Part shown: positions 11,820-14,462 of the stretch, in pieces | Position numbering within the stretch: the stretch's first letter is position 1 | Layout of the letters: every line of letters begins with the position of its first letter | NCBI GenBank assembly: GCA_031259485.1 | Contig: JAIRLH010000023.1 | Span: 1 to 14,462, forward strand | Length of the DNA stretch: 14,462 nucleotides | Direction of reading: 5' to 3' | Origin: Elusimicrobiota bacterium | Lineage (GTDB): Bacteria; Elusimicrobiota; Elusimicrobia; Elusimicrobiales; Elusimicrobiaceae | Notes under the pieces: generated by a model | Told to the model about the DNA's origin: nothing | What the model saw: only the letters and a program-made list of their open reading frames with translations | The model's database searches: none | Made by a program: the position numbers and the translations under genes

Positions 11820-12350
11820 TTACTTTTTGCTGTTTTCAACAGCTTTAAGCACGTATGCAAAATCCCTGATAGGGGCCTGCAGTACCTGGGCACTCTGTGC
11901 GACGACGCTGTAAAGCGCGCCGGCGAGTTTAGAAAGGTTATCTTCCCTGCTGCCGAGGGCGGCAAGAATTTTAACCTGTGGCTCGCTGTACCAGGTGCCG
12001 TCAGTAAAGCCGGCTCTTATCTTAAAGGCCTCGTTAGTTTTGCTAAACTCCGCCAGACTTTTGGCTGACAGGGCAACGTCGCCGTCTTCTTTTAAGATGG
12101 CTATTGCCGTGGGCCCTTTTAAAAGCGCCCCGTCAACGCCTTCCACGCCCGCTTCTTTAAGTGCAAATTCAAGGATGGAGTTCCTTTCAACTCTTAATTT
12201 GCATTTGGCCGGGGCAAGTTTCTCCCTGAGCCCTGCAATATCCTGAAATTTTAAACCCTGGTATGCGGTAAAGAAGATTCCGGCAGACTGCTTTATTTCT
12301 TTAGCTAAACTCTGCGACCTTTCTTTTTTCTGTTCTTTTGTTAAGTTCAT
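11820..12350 (-). CDS. rplJ: 50S ribosomal protein L10
   Basis: L10 anchors the L12 dimers to 23S rRNA at the stalk base. The protein is 176 residues. It begins MNLTKEQKKERSQSLAKEI and contains the L10 core FFTAYQGLKFQDIAGLREKL, the equivalent of the usual K-N-T-L helix as VERNSILEFAL, and LKGPTAIAIL. It ends in a C-terminal helix where L12 dimers bind. No convincing Shine-Dalgarno precedes the ATG; the sequence just upstream is A-rich (GAAGCAAAACTAAAGT). This fits a gene whose translation is controlled by its long leader, as L10 or the L10-L12 complex does in E. coli. Here rplJ is the first gene of the cluster: rplK and rplA are not upstream. Confidence 0.97.
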   Translation of the reverse strand: MNLTKEQKKERSQSLAKEIKQSAGIFFTAYQGLKFQDIAGLREKLAPAKCKLRVERNSILEFALKEAGVEGVDGALLKGPTAIAILKEDGDVALSAKSLAEFSKTNEAFKIRAGFTDGTWYSEPQVKILAALGSREDNLSKLAGALYSVVAQSAQVLQAPIRDFAYVLKAVENSKK

Positions 12351-12435
12351 ACTTTAGTTTTGCTTCGTTTTACTACTTTTTCGCTTCCCAACTTTTTACG
12401 TCTCAAATCCCGTCATAAAATTAACTTTTAAACGG

Positions 12436-12466
12436 AAAAAAGACGACCAAAGACACTGCCCTTGTC
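12436..12466 (-). terminator. Candidate attenuator/terminator in the rplJ leader
   Basis: In the minus-strand transcript a hairpin of 8 pairs with one bulged G (12445-12466, two G-U pairs, 5-nt loop) is followed 3 nt later by six U residues (12436-12441). Just upstream, UGCCC (around 12474-12478) can pair with GGGCA in the 5' half of this hairpin, giving a competing fold. It could therefore be a transcription attenuator for the rplJ operon, a leaky terminator for the upstream hydrolase gene, or both. The stem is weak, so confidence is limited. Confidence 0.35.
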
Positions 12467-12543
12467 CGCATGCGGGCAAGAGATGCCTAAAGCTTTTTGG
12501 AAATCTTTATAACTGCTCTATCTATAGGATTATTTTATCAATT

Positions 12544-12592
12544 AAGCCCGCCTTTTGCAACACCCTTATTGCAACGTATTATCCGCAGGCTT
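12544..12592 (-). promoter_or_regulatory. 5' stem of the rplJ leader, possible L10 autoregulatory element
   Basis: Starting at the predicted transcript 5' end, AAGCCUGC (12585-12592) pairs with GCGGGCUU (12544-12551): 8 bp with one G-U. Inside, UUGCAA pairs with UUGCAA (12555-12560 with 12569-12574) around an 8-nt loop. The two helices are separated by an asymmetric internal loop of 10 and 3 nt. L10 leaders of other bacteria also use a helix with an asymmetric or bulged internal loop as the protein site. Identity with a known L10-leader family has not been tested. Confidence 0.4.
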
Positions 12593-12598
12593 ATAAAT

Positions 12599-12627
12599 AT
12601 TATAGCAAAATTTATTCTTTTTGTCGT
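12599..12627 (-). promoter_or_regulatory. Main promoter of the rplJ-rplL-rpoBC cluster
   Basis: A perfect TATAAT -10 (12599-12604) with an extended -10 TG (TGCTATAAT), a 17-bp spacer and a -35 of ACGACA (12622-12627, 4/6). The predicted start is near 12592, giving a leader of about 240 nt before rplJ. The -35 overlaps the stop codon of the upstream hydrolase gene. A second, weaker candidate lies downstream: TTGCAA (12555-12560), 17 bp, TAAAAT (12532-12537). Confidence 0.7.
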
Positions 12628-13526
12628 TATTTCGCGTTTAGAAAAGCCTTAAGCCGCTCCTTAAAATTGCTTTGCAGATTGCGGTAAAAAAACTCATAAT
12701 CAAATAAATGATACACGCCTCTCGGGAACAGCGGCGATGAATATTTTTCCACATCAGCGTCGGGCGCAATCAGCGCGCCGCTGCGCGCTTCAATATATGC
12801 GCCCGTAAAATTTTTGACTTCTGCGGTCGGTACGCCGTCCCCGCCAAAAAATAATGCGCCTTGGTTTAAGCTTCTGTCGGCGGCGCATGCGCCCCAGTTC
12901 AGCGGGTTAACGCAGACTGAGTTGCCCCGTTCGTATATCGGCGAATGTTTAACTCCGGACGACTGCGTATTATATGTGATGATAATACCGAAATCATCCG
13001 CGCCGGCCGCAAGTTTGAGCCACGGGCAGGTTTTTAGGTCGCTTTTGGTAAGCTCCGCGCCGAGAAGGTAAGCGGCTATCAGGCGGGCGCTAAGCGCGGC
13101 GTTATTGAATTTGGCTTTCATAAGCTCCCGCAGCAAGCGCGAGCCCTGGCTGTGCCCAGCCAGCACAAAAGGACGGCCGCCGCTGACGGCGAGATAATGA
13201 TCAAAAGCAGCAATTATATCGGCGAGCGAGATTTTTAATATTTCCTGTTTCTGCGCCTCCGGCAGCCGGAGCGAGGCGAAAGAAGCCTGCCTGTAGAAAG
13301 GCGCGTAAATATTGCCGCCGCCGTCAAAAATCCCGCAGTTTTTAAGGACATTATTTTTTATATTCGGCGCAAGGGCGGGCGGTATTGCATAAACATCCAT
13401 AAGCGCGGCGGCGGGCCCGCCGTAAAAAGTGGGGTAGACATAGAAAATATCAAAGTCGCGGCTGCTCTCCCTATGACGGATGGCCCAGCAATTTTCTTTA
13501 TTATAATCCGGCGGCGGAGTGTGCAT
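12627..13526 (-). CDS. DUF3089-family alpha/beta hydrolase (putative lipase/esterase-like)
   Basis: The protein has 299 residues and matches my recollection of the DUF3089 family, alpha/beta hydrolases of unassigned substrate. It shows an early DIFYVYPTFY segment (residues 26-35), APFYRQ (75-80), the nucleophile elbow GHSQGS with Ser126, an NPLNW segment in the second half, and a C-terminal HLFDYEFFY with His273 as likely catalytic His. I cannot assign the acidic residue. The domain starts almost at the first residue, with no signal peptide or membrane segment, whereas members I recall are usually exported. An in-frame TAA two codons before the ATG rules out a simple upstream extension. No Shine-Dalgarno is visible. 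It is co-directional with rplJ but has no obvious functional link to it. Confidence 0.85.
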   Translation of the reverse strand: MHTPPPDYNKENCWAIRHRESSRDFDIFYVYPTFYGGPAAALMDVYAIPPALAPNIKNNVLKNCGIFDGGGNIYAPFYRQASFASLRLPEAQKQEILKISLADIIAAFDHYLAVSGGRPFVLAGHSQGSRLLRELMKAKFNNAALSARLIAAYLLGAELTKSDLKTCPWLKLAAGADDFGIIITYNTQSSGVKHSPIYERGNSVCVNPLNWGACAADRSLNQGALFFGGDGVPTAEVKNFTGAYIEARSGALIAPDADVEKYSSPLFPRGVYHLFDYEFFYRNLQSNFKERLKAFLNAK

Positions 13527-13569
13527 AATTTAAGAGCTTGATTCTCTTCCTGTTTTTACTGCGTCCGAA

Positions 13570-13584
13570 AGCCGTGAAACGGCT
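13570..13584. repeat. Perfect 6-bp hairpin upstream of the hydrolase gene
   Basis: AGCCGT (13570-13575) pairs with ACGGCT (13579-13584) across a GAA loop. It lies in the presumed 5' region of the hydrolase gene, about 45 nt before its ATG. No T-tract follows on either strand. Its function is unknown. Confidence 0.45.
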
Positions 13585-13607
13585 CTCCTTCCTAAGGCTC
13601 AAGAACG

Positions 13608-13643
13608 CCGCCCCGTCGTAAAACGGGGCGGGATTTATAAATC
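13608..13643. repeat. 9-bp GC-rich hairpin joined to a 12-bp AT palindrome
   Basis: CCGCCCCGT (13608-13616) pairs perfectly with ACGGGGCGG (13623-13631) around a 6-nt loop. Immediately after it lies the exact palindrome GATTTATAAATC (13632-13643). On the minus strand it comes just after the possible micro-ORF and before the hydrolase gene. The T-content after the stem is too low for a classical terminator on either strand, though a weak terminator is possible. A dispersed palindromic repeat is an alternative. Confidence 0.5.
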
Positions 13644-13653
13644 ATGTTTTAAC

Positions 13654-13695
13654 TTATTTTTTGGGTTTATTGCCGCCGCATCCACAACCAGACAT
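13654..13695 (-). CDS. Possible 13-residue Cys/Gly micro-ORF (MSGCGCGGNKPKK)
   Basis: The ATG at 13695 has a strong purine-rich Shine-Dalgarno, AAGGGGGT, with about 6 nt to the start, better than that of several confirmed genes here. The peptide has a CxC motif in a Gly-rich core and a Lys-rich tail and ends at a TAA at 13654-13656. I recognise no family. A CxC-GG peptide could bind metal or be a modified peptide, but that is speculation. The same frame is open for 15 codons upstream and reads Ser-rich (GSSSSSRGCL), so it may instead be the 3' remnant of a decayed gene. A weak promoter candidate lies at 13735-13763. Confidence 0.35.
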   Translation of the reverse strand: MSGCGCGGNKPKK

Positions 13696-13734
13696 AAGGC
13701 ACCCCCTTGAAGAAGATGAACTGCCGATACCAAA

Positions 13735-13763
13735 AGTTTACATATTTTATATTGAATAGTAAA
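13735..13763 (-). promoter_or_regulatory. Weak minus-strand promoter candidate for the micro-ORF and hydrolase
   Basis: A -35 TTTACT (13758-13763, 4/6), a 17-bp spacer and a -10 TAAACT (13735-13740, 4/6), predicting a start near 13728 and a 33-nt leader to the micro-ORF. In such AT-rich sequence chance matches are common. It is divergent from the pilin promoter. Confidence 0.3.
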
Positions 13764-13787
13764 TACTTAAATTGAATTTTATTGAAT
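13751..13787. promoter_or_regulatory. Three helically phased ATTGAAT heptamers upstream of the pilin promoter
   Basis: Exact ATTGAAT copies start at 13751, 13771 and 13781, i.e. 20 and 10 bp apart, which places them on one face of the helix. They sit 15-52 bp upstream of the pilin -35 and overlap the minus-strand promoter candidate. This resembles an activator/repressor operator array or an UP-element-like region. The regulator is unknown. Confidence 0.4.
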
Positions 13788-13802
13788 GTATACCCGCCGC
13801 TA

Positions 13803-13831
13803 TTGCAAAAACAGAATCAATTTAGTATAAA
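13803..13831 (+). promoter_or_regulatory. Promoter of the type IV pilin gene
   Basis: A -35 TTGCAA (13803-13808, 4/6), an exact 17-bp spacer and a -10 TATAAA (13826-13831, 5/6). The predicted start is near 13838, leaving a leader of about 32 nt before the ATG at 13870. Confidence 0.6.
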
Positions 13832-13869
13832 AATGAGAAGTTTATTTTTAATTCCACGAAGACATTGCA

Positions 13870-14349
13870 ATGAATTTAAACAAACACGCTTTTACTCTAA
13901 TTGAATTATTAGTCGTAGTTTTAATAATCGGCATTCTTGCCGCCATCGCGCTACCGCAATATTATAAATCTGTAGCAAAAACAGAAGCTATTAATGCAGT
14001 AATAATCGGTAAAGCTATAAAAGACGCGCAAGAAATATATTATATGCAATCCGGACAATACGCTTCTTCGCACGAACTTCTACCAATATCAGTCACGCTT
14101 CCAAAAGGTTTTTCTTCTTGGGATTTTAATGAAAGGGGATCGGGAAAACTAATAATCAAAAATCCTAAAAAAGGATACGATTTAATTTTCAGCTATCAAT
14201 TCCGAAGCGATAATCCTAACCGTAATATAAAAGAAAGATATTATTGCTCAGCCATTGCTACTAATGCAAAAGCCAATGACATTTGCAAACTTTTCTCGCC
14301 AACGCCTTTTTGGACAGATAGCGGGTATAATCGATATTATATAAAATAG
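13870..14349 (+). CDS. Type IV pilin-like protein (prepilin)
   Basis: The 159-residue prepilin has a 7-residue basic leader MNLNKHA, then FTLIELLVVV, the class III signal and N-terminal alpha-helix of type IV pilins, with Glu12 (mature +5) and the helix ending near ALPQYYKS. After cleavage by prepilin peptidase the mature protein would be 152 residues and assemble into a pilus or pseudopilus fibre at the inner membrane. The residue before the cleavage site is Ala7 rather than the usual Gly. Cys126 and Cys139 near the C-terminus could form the D-loop disulfide typical of pilins. The head is small and Tyr-rich. Only a weak GAAG ribosome-binding site is visible. No other pilus genes are nearby. 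It is the only clear plus-strand gene and is notably AT-rich. A minor or paralogous pilin is more likely than the sole major pilin, but this cannot be decided here. Confidence 0.88.
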   Translation: MNLNKHAFTLIELLVVVLIIGILAAIALPQYYKSVAKTEAINAVIIGKAIKDAQEIYYMQSGQYASSHELLPISVTLPKGFSSWDFNERGSGKLIIKNPKKGYDLIFSYQFRSDNPNRNIKERYYCSAIATNAKANDICKLFSPTPFWTDSGYNRYYIK

Positions 14350-14354
14350 AAAAC

Positions 14355-14370
14355 AAAAAAAGGGTAGCAA
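14355..14370 (-). terminator. T-run after 5S rRNA, likely part of a terminator
   Basis: Seven T residues (14355-14361) followed by G and TTTT come directly after the 5S 3' end on the minus strand. I could not find a convincing independent stem immediately before it; the closing helix of 5S itself may serve. The run lies only a few bases from the pilin stop at 14349, so the two convergent transcripts end in the same short segment. Confidence 0.4.
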
Positions 14371-14462
14371 TGAGACTGACATCGATCTACTCTCACAACG
14401 CCGAATTGGGCGTTAATACCATCGACCCTTGCGAGCTTAACTGCCGTGTTCGGAATGGGAAC
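14370..14462 (-). rRNA. rrf: 5S ribosomal RNA, 3' part (cut by window edge)
   Basis: The minus strand begins GTTCCCATTCCGAACACGGC, followed by AGTTAAGC and later GTGAGAGTAGATCGATG, the conserved loop B/C and helix IV-V parts of bacterial 5S rRNA. About 93 nt are visible and the 5' end is beyond the window. The 3' end is placed near 14370 by alignment of the helix I strand, with an uncertainty of several bases. A 7-T run follows at 14355-14361 on the transcribed strand. This implies the 3' end of an rRNA operon entering from the right. Confidence 0.93.

Larger units (their letters stand above)
13527..13869. other. 343-nt intergenic region between hydrolase and pilin genes
   Basis: This is the longest stretch without an established gene. 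From left to right it holds two GC-rich hairpins (13570-13584, 13608-13631), a 12-bp AT palindrome (13632-13643), a possible 13-codon minus-strand ORF (13654-13695), a weak minus-strand promoter candidate (13735-13763), three phased ATTGAAT heptamers (13751-13787) and a good plus-strand promoter (13803-13831). The part from about 13711 onward is strongly AT-rich. No tRNA or transposase remnant was recognised. Confidence 0.6.

Noticed and set aside
12461..12480. CTTGTCCGCATGCGGGCAAG read as a stand-alone hairpin
   Set aside because: The near-palindrome leaves almost no loop, so in RNA only the outer part could pair. It is more useful as one arm of the competing folds described for the rplJ leader, and alone it is not called a terminator.
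13597..13650. 17-codon minus-strand ORF across the GC hairpin
   Set aside because: No Shine-Dalgarno is present and the sequence is explained by the inverted repeat.
13716..13775. 19-codon plus-strand ORF starting ATGAACTGC
   Set aside because: It has only a weak purine stretch upstream, no family resemblance, and lies in AT-rich promoter-like sequence. It is most likely a chance frame.

Overview
The window holds the main information-processing gene cluster of a bacterium, read almost entirely on the minus strand. In transcription order (right to left) it contains rplJ, rplL, rpoB, rpoC, rpsL, rpsG, fusA and the first 16 codons of tuf. This is the classical fusion of the 'rif' (L10-L12-beta-beta') and 'str' (S12-S7-EF-G-EF-Tu) gene blocks. 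All core genes look full length and intact. The right edge carries the 3' part of a 5S rRNA gene, also on the minus strand, so an rRNA operon lies just outside the window.

Organism: the type IV pilin at 13870-14349 (a short prepilin leader, a textbook hydrophobic N-helix, then a small tyrosine-rich head with two late cysteines) and the general gene style resemble Elusimicrobiota, which carry many such pilins. This is an inference from recalled protein style. The sequence alone supports only 'Gram-negative-type bacterium of moderate GC'. The core genes look close to half GC by eye; the pilin and its upstream region are distinctly AT-rich (about 36% GC in the lines counted).

Layout: (1) 1-49, start of tuf; 50-129, a structured fusA-tuf spacer. 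(2) 130-7266, fusA, rpsG, rpsL and rpoC packed with gaps of 0-15 nt, including a TAA|ATG junction between rpoC and rpsL. (3) 7279-11088, rpoB; its 230-nt leader (11089-11318) holds a very GC-rich hairpin and a CGTCATTGCGAG-type inverted repeat. (4) 11319-12350, rplL and rplJ, separated by a 114-nt spacer dense in inverted repeats. (5) 12351-12626, the rplJ leader, with a near-consensus extended -10 promoter, a structured 5' stem and a candidate attenuator. rplK and rplA, the usual upstream partners, are not here. (6) 12627-13526, a DUF3089-type alpha/beta hydrolase. (7) 13527-13869, a 343-nt intergenic region with two hairpins, a 12-bp palindrome, a possible 13-residue Cys/Gly micro-ORF with a strong Shine-Dalgarno, and divergent promoter candidates around three helically phased ATTGAAT heptamers. 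(8) 13870-14349, a type IV pilin, the only clear plus-strand gene, converging on 5S rRNA.

Functionally, the cluster co-expresses RNA polymerase beta/beta', the L10-L12 stalk that recruits translation factors, the decoding-site proteins S12 and S7, and the factors EF-G and EF-Tu that work at that stalk. The rplJ leader and the rplJ-rplL and rplL-rpoB spacers are the obvious places for differential control of stalk and polymerase synthesis. No mobile element with a transposase, CRISPR array or tRNA was seen, and nothing in the window amounts to a clear new multi-gene system. The best leads are the rplJ leader and the pilin-side intergenic region.
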